A DNA stretch of 25,284 nt from a virus: positions 1 through 25,284 of the IMG/VR virus record IMGVR_UViG_3300034198_003779; one strand, 5' to 3'. Under the pieces are notes generated by a model. That model was not told the DNA's origin. It saw nothing but the letters and a program-made list of their open reading frames with translations, and searched no databases. This document shows positions 6,595 to 14,853 of this stretch, piece by piece. The first letter of the stretch is position 1. Every line of letters starts with the position of its first letter. The translations under genes and the position numbers were made by a program.

Positions 6595-7401
6595 ATGAAA
6601 AAACAAAAAACAACAACCCAAGAAAATATTTGGGACACCCCTGCCACAGAAACTAAACCAGTTGATGAGGTAGTCAAACAATACTCAGAGGAAGTTGATA
6701 AAGTTGTGAAACCGAAATCAACTCCCGTTTTAAATGAGCAAGAATATGATATTGATGGTCTAATGACAGACTTTCCAACTGCAACTGATTTGGAACGATT
6801 TGTATATGATGAGACAGGTATTGTATTAAGTTTAAAAGGTCGTGCAAATAAATTAAAATATCAAGTTGCAATGGATGTGCTTAATGGTCAAGAAGTTGAT
6901 CCAAAGTTTATTGGTACAGACAATCCATACATTGACAGAACTGAATTAGTTCCTATTGATCCAATCAAAGAACCACCAGAACGTGATAAATTATTGCCCC
7001 CACGTTCAGAAATACAAAACGTATTTTATAGTCCTGTAATTCCCCATCCAGATGACGAACAAAGAGCACAAGACAAGAAAGTTCATATGTTGTTCCGTAA
7101 GTATAAAAACGGAATGATTAGTTATGAAATCTTAGGTCCACTAGAACAAAAACCTTATGGCGAAAAAATTGACAAGTTCGGTCGTACTCGTCCTGAAGTT
7201 ATTAAGTGGGTAGATCCTCGCACAGGTGAGCAAGTCATTATGCGTGAAGATGGAACACTGACACCTCAAGGCAAACGTCTACGTGCTATGATGCAGACAT
7301 TTAGAGTTAACAATACAAATCAATGGGAAGTTTGGATTGATAGAGAATTTGTAAGTATTAATGATAGTGTTGCACATAATCCCTGGGATTTAACAAAATG
7401 A
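6595..7401 (+). CDS. Hypothetical protein upstream of large terminase
   Basis: 268 residues, soluble, with no signal or membrane segment. The N-terminal 45 residues are charged and probably disordered. A helical part follows (DGLMTDFPTATDLERFVYDE), then a Pro/Asp-rich middle (about 105-150). The C-terminal part is mixed alpha/beta, with Trp, Arg and Gly conserved-looking positions (KWVDPRTGEQVIMREDG; NNTNQWEVWIDREFVS). I do not recognise the family. Tight coupling to the next gene (ATGA) and then to the large terminase suggests a packaging or head-assembly accessory role, which is inference. Confidence 0.65.
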   Translation: MKKQKTTTQENIWDTPATETKPVDEVVKQYSEEVDKVVKPKSTPVLNEQEYDIDGLMTDFPTATDLERFVYDETGIVLSLKGRANKLKYQVAMDVLNGQEVDPKFIGTDNPYIDRTELVPIDPIKEPPERDKLLPPRSEIQNVFYSPVIPHPDDEQRAQDKKVHMLFRKYKNGMISYEILGPLEQKPYGEKIDKFGRTRPEVIKWVDPRTGEQVIMREDGTLTPQGKRLRAMMQTFRVNNTNQWEVWIDREFVSINDSVAHNPWDLTK

Positions 7402-7736
7402 TAACAAAAACTAATGGTCAAACATTAACCTTAGGTAAGACAGTTCGTGATAATGAAATTGAACGAGCTAGTCAAGAACGTATGGTTAATGATACAAAGA
7501 TATTGCAAAAGGTTAATCAAGTACACAGAGAAGCATTCAAGTTAAAGTTTCCTGGACAAGTAGAGCATTGTATGCGATTGACTGCTGAACGATTACAGGC
7601 TTTGTTAACTAAAAAACCAAGTGATTTGACAGACACAAATACATGGAGTGGTTCTGCTAGTGAGATACATGATTTAAGTCATGGTCTATACTACTTAAGT
7701 ATTATAAACCAGCACTATCCAGTTGAGGAAGAATAA
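7398..7736 (+). CDS. Hypothetical helical protein before large terminase
   Basis: 112 residues, largely helical, of balanced charge. A central basic helix (QVHREAFKLKFPGQVEHCMR) is followed by an acidic C-terminus with tyrosines (LYYLSIINQHYPVEEE). The start overlaps the preceding stop (ATGA) and the stop overlaps the terminase start (TAATG). Its size and place would suit a small-terminase or terminase-accessory protein, but no motif supports this. If the 4745 gene is not the small terminase, this is the alternative. Confidence 0.6.
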   Translation: MITKTNGQTLTLGKTVRDNEIERASQERMVNDTKILQKVNQVHREAFKLKFPGQVEHCMRLTAERLQALLTKKPSDLTDTNTWSGSASEIHDLSHGLYYLSIINQHYPVEEE

Positions 7737-9349
7737 TGCTCGGTACTGAAACGCTAATGGCAAGAGCGTTGCGTTGGTCAGTAGACGAACACAATTTAAC
7801 AATTGATAGTTTAAAAACAATACCAGGTCCATTGAAGAATCAACTTCAGGATCTGGCTATTGATGTTTGTGAAGATATGAGGTACAATCAATTAAAGTAC
7901 TTTAGACCTTTTGAACATCAATTAAAGTTTTTTACTACTGGTAATAGCGAACGTAGAGGTATACTTGCGGCAAACCGTATTGGTAAAACAGTTAGTACTT
8001 GCTATGAAACAGCAATGCATTTAACTGGGTTATACCCAAGTTGGTGGACTGGATTTCGTTTTGAAAATCCTATTACTTGTATGGTTGCTGGTGAGGGCTG
8101 GAGTCAGGTTGCGTTAGTACTTCAGAATGAATTACTAGGCACACAAGATATAAAGATTACTGAAAATTTGGGCACAGGTGCGATACCAAGAGATTGTATT
8201 ATTACAGATACAATGCGTAATGATGGAGCAAACTGTATTGGTGTTGAAATAAAACATGTGTCTGGAGGTAAGAGTTACTTGTTATTTGCTAACTACACAC
8301 AAGAAGTTAGACAGTTACAAGGTTTCAAATTGAATCTTGCTGTGTTTGATGAACAACCGCCTGATGACTTTTTCTCGGAAATTGTAACACGAACGGCAAC
8401 TACACAGGGCAAGGTCCTTTGTTCTTTTACGCCACTGAAAGGCTTGAATGGTCTAGTAAGTAAGTTTTGGAACAAAGAAGAAGGTTACGAATATATTCGT
8501 GTAGCTTGGGACGATGTACCTGAGTACGATCCCTGGGGTCAACCATTTTTGTTAATGAGTACTCGTAAGCAATTGGAAAAAGATTACTTACCACATGAAC
8601 GTGAAGCACGTATTGCTGGTAAACCTGTTATGGGTAAAGGAGCTGTGTTCCAATTAAGTAATTGGCCAACATATAAAACAGGCGAAATTGACTTTACAAG
8701 AATGCCAAACATTCATAGAGTTATTAGCCTTGACTTGGGATTGGTAAATGACAAAACAGTTATCAGTTTGATATATTGGGAACCCTATGAAAAGATTGCA
8801 TATTTGCATAGACAGATTGTTGTACAAGGTGTTGAAGAAGCAGTACCCACTCAGTATATCAATCATTTACTTCGTCCTGAAGTGTTTGGTACTCCTATTG
8901 TGTTACCTGCTGATGCTAACACTAGTGGCAGATATACAATGAGTTCAAATAGTATTAGAGAACTATTTGAACAATATGAACTAAATGTATATGACAAAGC
9001 GATTATGAATCCGCCTGATAATCAAGGTCGTGTTACTAATCACAAAGCATATGGTATTAATCAAATGCGTCAAATGTTAGAAGTTGGTTCATTAATGGTC
9101 AATGAAAACTGCACTCAATTTTTGAGTGAAGCACAGAACTATTTTGTTGACGAAAAAGGTCGTTTTAGTGATCCAGATGATTGTATTGATAGTTGCAGAT
9201 ATGGCATTCTTGCTTGTTTGCAAGGTATTGCAGAACCCTGGGACAATAGAACACCTGCACAACGTATGAGGGCACAACGTGATAGATATATCACTAAAGA
9301 TACTTCAAACAAGCCCGATTGGAAAAGAACATTTAATCCAGCAAATTAA
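7736..9349 (+). CDS. terL: Terminase large subunit
   Basis: 537 residues, a normal length for the family. It is the ATP-driven motor that pumps DNA into the head and cuts it. The ATPase domain shows Walker A AANRIGKT (78-85), Walker B LAVFDE (201-206, with D205 and catalytic E206), and the coupling motif SFTPLKG (230-236). The RNase H-like nuclease domain shows SLDLG (D333), PADAN (D393) and a DPDD cluster (479-482) as likely metal ligands. The start overlaps the preceding stop (TAATG), and the protein keeps a typical N-terminal region with FRPFEHQLKFF before Walker A. No residue central to either activity appears to be missing. Assignment is firm; the exact terminase subfamily, and so the packaging mode, is not decided here. 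Confidence 0.95.
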   Translation: MLGTETLMARALRWSVDEHNLTIDSLKTIPGPLKNQLQDLAIDVCEDMRYNQLKYFRPFEHQLKFFTTGNSERRGILAANRIGKTVSTCYETAMHLTGLYPSWWTGFRFENPITCMVAGEGWSQVALVLQNELLGTQDIKITENLGTGAIPRDCIITDTMRNDGANCIGVEIKHVSGGKSYLLFANYTQEVRQLQGFKLNLAVFDEQPPDDFFSEIVTRTATTQGKVLCSFTPLKGLNGLVSKFWNKEEGYEYIRVAWDDVPEYDPWGQPFLLMSTRKQLEKDYLPHEREARIAGKPVMGKGAVFQLSNWPTYKTGEIDFTRMPNIHRVISLDLGLVNDKTVISLIYWEPYEKIAYLHRQIVVQGVEEAVPTQYINHLLRPEVFGTPIVLPADANTSGRYTMSSNSIRELFEQYELNVYDKAIMNPPDNQGRVTNHKAYGINQMRQMLEVGSLMVNENCTQFLSEAQNYFVDEKGRFSDPDDCIDSCRYGILACLQGIAEPWDNRTPAQRMRAQRDRYITKDTSNKPDWKRTFNPAN

Positions 9350-9358
9350 GGAATAGAA

Positions 9359-9571
9359 ATGAAAAAACTTGAAATAATACAGACATTAGACATGATTGAT
9401 AATATGCTTAAATATGAATTTCAAAACTATGGACTAAGTGAGCAGTCACATTTGACCGTTTGGCAAGAATCAGATTTGACTGATAGTGCCGCTAGACACA
9501 ATTTACATATTATAAGAAATTGGTTGGAAAAAATTCAAAATGCTATTGAAGAAGAAAATATTTACGAATAA
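9359..9571 (+). CDS. Small acidic helical protein
   Basis: 70 residues, apparently two or three amphipathic helices (KLEIIQTLDMIDNMLKYEF; RHNLHIIRNWLEKIQNAIEE) joined by a polar loop. AAGGAA (9348-9353) precedes the ATG and overlaps the terminase stop. It lies between terminase and portal. I do not recognise it. The small helical form would suit an assembly or accessory role, without direct evidence. Confidence 0.65.
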   Translation: MKKLEIIQTLDMIDNMLKYEFQNYGLSEQSHLTVWQESDLTDSAARHNLHIIRNWLEKIQNAIEEENIYE

Positions 9572-9582
9572 AAGGAGATATT

Positions 9583-9735
9583 ATGGGAAAAGGATCAAGA
9601 GCAAGACCTTTTGACGTAGACAACAAAGAATTTAGTAGTAATTGGGATAAAATCTTTGGTAAGAAAGACATAAAAGAAGAAAAGTCAAATCAGAATGACA
9701 AGCCAGAAAAGCCACAATCTGATGAGACTAAATAA
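9583..9735 (+). CDS. Small conserved phage protein (GKGSRxRPF type)
   Basis: 50 residues, beginning MGKGSRARPFDVDNKEF and continuing SSNWDKIFGKK, then a Lys/Glu/Asn/Gln-rich tail. The N-terminal pattern GKGSxxRPFxVxxxxFxxNWDxIFGKK recurs in many tailed phages near portal or terminase genes as an uncharacterised small protein. A strong ribosome-binding site, AAAGGAG (9571-9577), stands 5 bases before the ATG. The last codons and stop carry the ACTAAATAATA promoter-like string that precedes the portal gene. Function unknown. Confidence 0.75.
   Translation: MGKGSRARPFDVDNKEFSSNWDKIFGKKDIKEEKSNQNDKPEKPQSDETK
9729..9734 (+). promoter_or_regulatory. TAAATA promoter box upstream of portal
   Basis: TAAATA (9729-9734) within ACTAAATAATA overlaps the stop codon of the preceding gene. 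The same 11-base string occurs at 5236-5246. Transcription would start about 9741, giving a short leader that includes AGAAGG (9746-9751) as the ribosome-binding site for the ATG at 9761. Confidence 0.5.
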
Positions 9736-9760
9736 TAGATAATTCAGAAGGTCTACAATA

Positions 9761-12034
9761 ATGTTAGATATAAAAAATATACCCGTTGATAAGATAAATC
9801 AAAATAGAAAGATTAACGCTACTTTCGTCCGTATGAAGAATCAAATGGATGTTAAAATGGCTAGTTATCTACGATACTTAGGGACAAAAAATGCCGTCAA
9901 TAGAGCAAGTGATTACCATTATCTTTGCCTTGCTGTTACTGATTCAACTGCACCTGTAAATGGAATAGATTACATTCACCCTTCAGTAAAACCTGTTGTA
10001 GATTATGCAACTGCTGTTATTGCTAAAGGTCTAATGCCAAATGGCGAAGTCAATTTTGACTTTGTTGCTGACGGAGAAGATGACGAAATTGCCGCACGTC
10101 AAGCAAATGATATGGTTAGTAAAGTTGTGAATCAAATGAATGATCCACACTTTATACTAGAGCGTTGGATTATGGATTCAGTAATGCACAAAAACGGCAT
10201 GATGATGATTAAGCCAGTACGTGAACAAATTGTTCGTTATATTGACACACAAGGTACTAATGAACAATTAAAAGCATTTGAACAACAAGCAATGGAAGCA
10301 GGTTTAGTTGCGTTACGTCAATCAAAACGTAGAGTTAATATTGATGCTAGTAAAGTTATGAATGAAATTCGTGGTGAAGCATCATTACAAAGAGCAAACT
10401 TTGGTATTGATGCACTTGATAATTTTATTAATGGATTAACTGATACAGAAGAAGCAGTTGATGTTTCTAGTATGTTCCAAGATGCACAAATGGTAATGGC
10501 TACTGCTGAACAAGACGTATTCCGTGATGTAATTGAACGCAATACAGTTTATTCGGCAAAGTATAAATTAACTGGTTATAATATCAACGTTAAGTTTCAC
10601 CCAATCGCACAACACTATTGGATCTGTGATCCTACTGTACCAGAAATGAAAGATCAACCATTCTGTGGTTATTATGATCCAATGACAATTCAGGAAGCTA
10701 CTGAATTATATCCTGGTATTGATTTAGAAGAATTTGAAAAGTTTGCTGAGTATAACATGAACGGTGCTTATCAAGCAGGTTCAGTATTAAACAACTTAGC
10801 TATTCACGCACGTGATTCAGTACCTGTTATGGGTATCCCTGTAAGTTCAGCCGCAAGTGCTGACCCAGATAGTCGTCAAGTTAGTATTGTTACAGTATGG
10901 AACAAGTACGATATTGATGGCGATGGTGAAATGGAATTGATTGAGTTAATTTACTCAGGTTCATATATCATTTCTGCACGTGAAGTTGAATTCATTCCTG
11001 TTGCTAACATGTGTCCAAAACCACTACCAGGCAACTTCTATGGTATGAGTATTGCTGAATCAGTAATACCAATGCAAGAGTATAACACATCAGCCGCACG
11101 TGCTGAAATTCAATTAGGTCTATTGACTGCTACTCCAAGAATTGGTGTTAAGCCAGATCGACTAGACTTTGAAATGTTACAAGATGGCGAAGCCGCAATC
11201 TTTATTTTAGATAGTAAGTTTGATCCAACAAAAGACATTTATCAATTACCTCCTCCAAGTGGAAACCTACAGTTCTTGGAAGTTGCTATGAATCGCATAC
11301 AACAAGATACAATGGCTATGGTTGGCATGACTACACCTCAGGATACATTTAATCCTGAAGTTATGAGTCCAGGTAACAGTGGTATCAAGTTACAATTAGC
11401 ATTAACACCTAACCAAATTATACAAGACAACACAGTTAGAAACGCTGCCGAAGGCTTGCGTGAGGCACTGTGGTTAGTATGGCGTACATTGATTCAATAT
11501 GGTGATGATTATGGCGTTAAGAAATTAGCACAAAACTTCCACCCAGACAAAAAGCCTGTATTCTTAGATTATCAAGCATGGGACGATATGAACTTCTGTG
11601 ACAGAAAACAGATTCATTTAGAACTTGCATTGGGCATGAACAGTGAAGAAAACGCATTAGCACGACTACAAATTATTCAGAAGTGCCAACAAGAGTTATA
11701 TACTACTACGCAAGCAATGGTTGCACAAGGCACATTGACAAAAGAAATTTACGAAAAGATTAAAAAGCCTTTCGCAGATACACTATATGTTCTTGGTGTC
11801 AAAGACTGTGACATTTACTTGCCAAGTAATGAAGAAGTAGTACAGATGATTGAACAAGGCAAGGCTGCAATGAAAGCAAAAGAACCTACTCCTGTAGAGA
11901 AGAAGGATCTAAGTGCCGCACAATTGAATAGTATTAAAGCACAACAAATCCAAGCAGAGATGAGTGGACAAGATGCTGAATCACAACTTGACTATATGGC
12001 ATTGGCACAAGGAAAGCCAAAAGTGTATAGTTAA
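9761..12034 (+). CDS. Portal protein
   Basis: 757 residues, the size of P22- and SU10-type portals. The portal forms a dodecameric ring at one head vertex through which DNA enters and leaves. The N-terminal wing includes the ring-contact pattern HPSVKPVVDYATAVIAKGLMP. The central part contains QHYWICDPTVPEM and CPKPLPGNFYGMSIAESVIP, typical of this portal class. The region PSGNLQFLEVAMNRIQQDTM through GNSGIKLQLALTPNQI matches the tunnel and stem side. The C-terminus is a long helical, Gln/Ala-rich barrel-like region. Residues 384-395 form a complete EF-hand-type loop with D384, D386, D388, G389 and E395. The start is supported by AGAAGG at 9746-9751. It lies between the terminase and the scaffold candidate, as expected. 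Confidence 0.9.
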   Translation: MLDIKNIPVDKINQNRKINATFVRMKNQMDVKMASYLRYLGTKNAVNRASDYHYLCLAVTDSTAPVNGIDYIHPSVKPVVDYATAVIAKGLMPNGEVNFDFVADGEDDEIAARQANDMVSKVVNQMNDPHFILERWIMDSVMHKNGMMMIKPVREQIVRYIDTQGTNEQLKAFEQQAMEAGLVALRQSKRRVNIDASKVMNEIRGEASLQRANFGIDALDNFINGLTDTEEAVDVSSMFQDAQMVMATAEQDVFRDVIERNTVYSAKYKLTGYNINVKFHPIAQHYWICDPTVPEMKDQPFCGYYDPMTIQEATELYPGIDLEEFEKFAEYNMNGAYQAGSVLNNLAIHARDSVPVMGIPVSSAASADPDSRQVSIVTVWNKYDIDGDGEMELIELIYSGSYIISAREVEFIPVANMCPKPLPGNFYGMSIAESVIPMQEYNTSAARAEIQLGLLTATPRIGVKPDRLDFEMLQDGEAAIFILDSKFDPTKDIYQLPPPSGNLQFLEVAMNRIQQDTMAMVGMTTPQDTFNPEVMSPGNSGIKLQLALTPNQIIQDNTVRNAAEGLREALWLVWRTLIQYGDDYGVKKLAQNFHPDKKPVFLDYQAWDDMNFCDRKQIHLELALGMNSEENALARLQIIQKCQQELYTTTQAMVAQGTLTKEIYEKIKKPFADTLYVLGVKDCDIYLPSNEEVVQMIEQGKAAMKAKEPTPVEKKDLSAAQLNSIKAQQIQAEMSGQDAESQLDYMALAQGKPKVYS

Positions 12035-12041
12035 AAAGGAA

Positions 12042-12047
12042 TAAATA
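12042..12047 (+). promoter_or_regulatory. Possible TAAATA box before 12052 gene
   Basis: TAAATA at 12042-12047 ends 4 bases before the ATG at 12052. AAGGA (12036-12040) also lies at an acceptable distance for ribosome binding on a read-through message, so the box could be chance. It is weaker support than the leaderless cases at 4745, 5249 and 14854. Confidence 0.3.
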
Positions 12048-12051
12048 AAAG

Positions 12052-12387
12052 ATGATTACTGACGATAGCATAGACTTTTTTAATACAAGACTTACAGTAG
12101 ATTACTCAAACTTGAATAAACTATCAGCAAGTCAACAAGACAAGATTAGACAATACGGCAGTCAGGCCGAAAATTTATTGAAGGACAGAGATTTTGCGAT
12201 GTTTGTCCATCATTTTAAGTTTGAATTGGCAGATGGTTTAGCTGGAATACGCGGTCATTCGCCAGAAGATAACAGTCAACGCATTGCAATTAGCAATGAG
12301 TTAGTTGGAATAGATAATTTTATAAACAGTCTTAAAAGGGCTGTTTATTTAAAAAATAAAATTGGTAACCCTGAAGTGGCCCAATAA
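12052..12387 (+). CDS. Hypothetical protein between portal and scaffold
   Basis: 111 residues, mainly helical and near neutral, starting MITDDSIDFFNTRLTVDY. A central segment contains DFAMFVHHFKFELADGLAGI, and the C-terminal helix is basic (NFINSLKRAVYLKNKIG). No known family recognised. It is preceded by AAGGA and possibly a TAAATA box. Its place between portal and scaffold genes suggests a head-assembly accessory, which is inference. Confidence 0.65.
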   Translation: MITDDSIDFFNTRLTVDYSNLNKLSASQQDKIRQYGSQAENLLKDRDFAMFVHHFKFELADGLAGIRGHSPEDNSQRIAISNELVGIDNFINSLKRAVYLKNKIGNPEVAQ

Positions 12388-12403
12388 TAGAAAAGGAAAT
12401 TAA

Positions 12404-13561
12404 ATGACAACAGAAAGTATCAGCCCTAACGCTACAAGCGCGGCCACTGAAACAAACTCAGTCCCCTCGATGGACTCAATAGCCGCTAAAATGGCCGCAA
12501 TGCGTGAAAACACATTACGTAACCAAATTGGTGCTACCAAAGAGACTGAAACAGGTCAAGAAGAATCGGCAGAAACTTCAAGCCCTGTGGCGCCAGACGA
12601 TGAAGTGCCAGAAGTTGCTGAAACCAGTGATGAATATATTGATGATAGCAGTCAAGAAGCAGATAGCCCTGAAGAGGTAACTACTGATAGTAATGATAGT
12701 ACTAGTGATGAATTAATTGACTTCTTAGAATTTGCAGAAACTAATCCGAACGCTAAGTTCAAGTTTATGCGTAATGGTAAAGAAGTTGTTATTGATGCTA
12801 AGAAAGCTGCCGCAATATTGGGTCAAGGATCAGCGATACATGAAGAAGCAAGACAACTCAAAATTGAAAAAGCCGAGTTTGATGAATATCAACAAGAAGC
12901 TAGAGCAAAACAAGAGGGTCTATCTTTAGCGATGGAATTCACGATTCAACCAAAGTTGAGAGGTGCATATGATGAAATTGTTAAAACACAAGGTTATCAA
13001 GCAGTATTTCAACAGCAATTGAATCAAACAAATGATCCCGCGCAAATTGCAAGAATTCAAGCGAGTATGGCTCAGAATGAGAGTTATATTCAGCAACAAC
13101 AAATGGTAATTTCAGAATTGAAACCCAGAATAGATGAATTCAGACAAGTGCGAGGTCAGCAAGTAGCACAAGTATTAGAACAGAACCGCAAGAATTTTAA
13201 AGACAAAGAATTAAAAAACGAATATGTGTTTAATGAATTGCGTGGTAAGTTATCTAAGATTTGGGTTGAAGCAGATAAGGAAGTAATTCCTGGAGTTCCA
13301 AACATTGACTTAATTTCTAGTGACGAAAGTTTACTAAGTTTATTAAGAGATGGATTACGCTACAGAGATAAACCTGCAACTAGGTCAGCTGGATCTAGTA
13401 TGGCTGCACTGACTTCTCGTAAGGGTTCATCTACACAACGTAACAGTGATGATGGAATGTCTAAACTTCGTGAACAAGCCAAGAGCGGTGATAAAAAAGC
13501 CGCAGACAATCTCTTAATGCAACGACTTTCACAAATTCGTTCAGGTAGAGGTGGTAGATAA
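12404..13561 (+). CDS. Probable capsid scaffolding protein
   Basis: 385 residues immediately upstream of the major capsid gene. Scaffolding proteins guide the capsid into a closed shell and then leave it. The N-terminal 110 residues are very acidic and disordered (Glu/Asp/Ser/Thr-rich). A short ordered part follows with FMRNGKEVVIDAKKAAAILG (about 123-142). A long charged, Gln-rich helical region spans about 145-290, and the tail is basic (last ~60 residues, Arg/Lys/Ser-rich), as in many scaffolds where the C-terminus touches the capsid shell. No protease motif is seen. AAAAGGA (12391-12397) supports the start. Assignment rests on composition and position. Confidence 0.75.
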   Translation: MTTESISPNATSAATETNSVPSMDSIAAKMAAMRENTLRNQIGATKETETGQEESAETSSPVAPDDEVPEVAETSDEYIDDSSQEADSPEEVTTDSNDSTSDELIDFLEFAETNPNAKFKFMRNGKEVVIDAKKAAAILGQGSAIHEEARQLKIEKAEFDEYQQEARAKQEGLSLAMEFTIQPKLRGAYDEIVKTQGYQAVFQQQLNQTNDPAQIARIQASMAQNESYIQQQQMVISELKPRIDEFRQVRGQQVAQVLEQNRKNFKDKELKNEYVFNELRGKLSKIWVEADKEVIPGVPNIDLISSDESLLSLLRDGLRYRDKPATRSAGSSMAALTSRKGSSTQRNSDDGMSKLREQAKSGDKKAADNLLMQRLSQIRSGRGGR

Positions 13562-13568
13562 AATAGCC

Positions 13569-13587
13569 TAAATATACATTCAAGGAG
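13569..13587 (+). promoter_or_regulatory. TAAATA box and ribosome-binding site of the capsid gene
   Basis: TAAATA (13569-13574) is followed by a predicted start of transcription near 13581 and by AAGGAG (13582-13587), an excellent ribosome-binding site 6 bases before the ATG. With the terminator at 14791 this would make the capsid gene its own short transcription unit in addition to any read-through message. Confidence 0.55.
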
Positions 13588-13593
13588 AATAAA

Positions 13594-14769
13594 ATGGCAG
13601 AAATTACAACCAGTCAAATTGGTAACGGTACAACAGCTTATGGTTCTGATATCGTTGTTAAAGACTTAGACCTAGACGTTTCTAACCGCGTCAAAGATGA
13701 TACGCCTGTTTTAAACATGGCAATGAGCAAAAAGCGTAAAGTTAACTCTACACTACCATTGTGGACAGATGACATTTATCGTGCTCCAGCAGTTCAAGCA
13801 CAAGTTGAAGGTGCGGCAGTTAGTACTTCTCAAGCAGAAAGTAACAGTCGTTACAACTTAGGTAACTACACACAGATTTTCAGTACAGTTATTGCCGCTT
13901 CAGGTACTGCACGTGCTGTTATGCAGTCTGGTGGTGACCCACAAGCATACCAAGAAGTTAAGCAATTGATCGAATTGATGTTTGACGTAGAACAACAATT
14001 AGTTCGTGCTGACCAAATTGGTACAAAGTATGCAGGTCAATCTGGCTCTGCATCAGGTTTACCAGCTGGTCAAACTGGCCGTCGTATGGGTTCATTGGCA
14101 TCTTTTGCTGGTACTCAATCATTCAACACTACTTCAGGTTCACTAAGTGGTTTGGATACATTCTTCAACAACGAAGATACTGACAGTGCAACACAAATCA
14201 GTAACGCTTTGCGTATCTACGCTAACGGTAGTTACTACTACGCTGGTACATTCACAAACCAGTACTTCTCACCTGCTCTATACAAGCAGTTGGTAACTAC
14301 TGCTGAACAGCGTTACAACGCTAAGATTCGTACTATTGTTGCTCCAACAAGTCTACGTACTAGTATCAGTGACAACATCACACAATCACGTGGTATTAAC
14401 CGTGTTGATTCTGCACGTGGTGACACAGTAGCTACATACGAAGGTGACTTCAACTACACTTACGAAGTTTATGATTCATGGATCATGGACCAAGCTGGTG
14501 TTTCTAACAGCATTTACTTCTTAAACGAAGATGTTGTTCAGTGGGGTTCATTACGTGATCTAGGTCCTAACAACGAAGTATTCAGTAATGCTGACGCTAG
14601 TTTAGACCAGTTCATCATGGAAGGTACATTGATCGTTCGTAACCCAGCAGGTGTTGGTATGTTGAATAACATCACTGCAGGTACAACTGCTCAATCTAGC
14701 TTACCTGGTCCTCGTCCAGCGGCTCTAGTAAGTCGTGTAAACTTCGGTGCAGGTGACGTTACACCTTAA
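13594..14769 (+). CDS. Major capsid protein, DUF5309 (SU10-type)
   Basis: 391 residues. The first 80 residues carry the pattern of the DUF5309 family, which includes the SU10 major capsid protein: DVSNRVKDDTPVLNMAMSKK, then TLPLWTDDIYRAP, then a Val/Gln/Ala-rich segment, SRYNLGNYTQIF and AASGTARAVM. A long helix (YQEVKQLIELMFDVEQQLVR) corresponds to the HK97-fold spine helix. Later parts include a peripheral-domain-like stretch (LYKQLVTTAEQRYNAKIRTIVAP) and the beta segments YEGDFNYTYEVYDSWIMDQ and MEGTLIVRNP. No prohead-protease-type N-terminal delta domain is visible; a separate scaffold is encoded upstream. Its strong ribosome-binding site, own promoter box and dedicated terminator fit very high expression. 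Family call is firm; the finer phage group is inference. Confidence 0.9.
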   Translation: MAEITTSQIGNGTTAYGSDIVVKDLDLDVSNRVKDDTPVLNMAMSKKRKVNSTLPLWTDDIYRAPAVQAQVEGAAVSTSQAESNSRYNLGNYTQIFSTVIAASGTARAVMQSGGDPQAYQEVKQLIELMFDVEQQLVRADQIGTKYAGQSGSASGLPAGQTGRRMGSLASFAGTQSFNTTSGSLSGLDTFFNNEDTDSATQISNALRIYANGSYYYAGTFTNQYFSPALYKQLVTTAEQRYNAKIRTIVAPTSLRTSISDNITQSRGINRVDSARGDTVATYEGDFNYTYEVYDSWIMDQAGVSNSIYFLNEDVVQWGSLRDLGPNNEVFSNADASLDQFIMEGTLIVRNPAGVGMLNNITAGTTAQSSLPGPRPAALVSRVNFGAGDVTP

Positions 14770-14790
14770 TCTTAATTGATTTTGCAACAC

Positions 14791-14815
14791 AAAGCCCTCT
14801 TCGGAGGGCTTTTTC
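14791..14815 (+). terminator. Intrinsic terminator after capsid gene
   Basis: AAAGCCCTC (14791-14799), a TTCG tetraloop (14800-14803) and GAGGGCTTT (14804-14812) form a 9-bp stem, with a T-rich 3' side running to 14814. It is a textbook rho-independent terminator and the strongest in the window, placed 21 bases after the capsid stop codon. Confidence 0.92.
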
Positions 14816-14841
14816 GTTAATAACGAGTATTTTATAAAGAA

Positions 14842-14853
14842 TAAATATATACT
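14842..14853 (+). promoter_or_regulatory. TAAATA promoter box for a leaderless gene
   Basis: TAAATA (14842-14847) ends 6 bases before the ATG at 14854, in the context ATAAATATATACTATG. It follows directly after the capsid terminator, so a new promoter is needed here. No Shine-Dalgarno sequence precedes the ATG, consistent with transcription starting at or next to the start codon. Confidence 0.6.
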
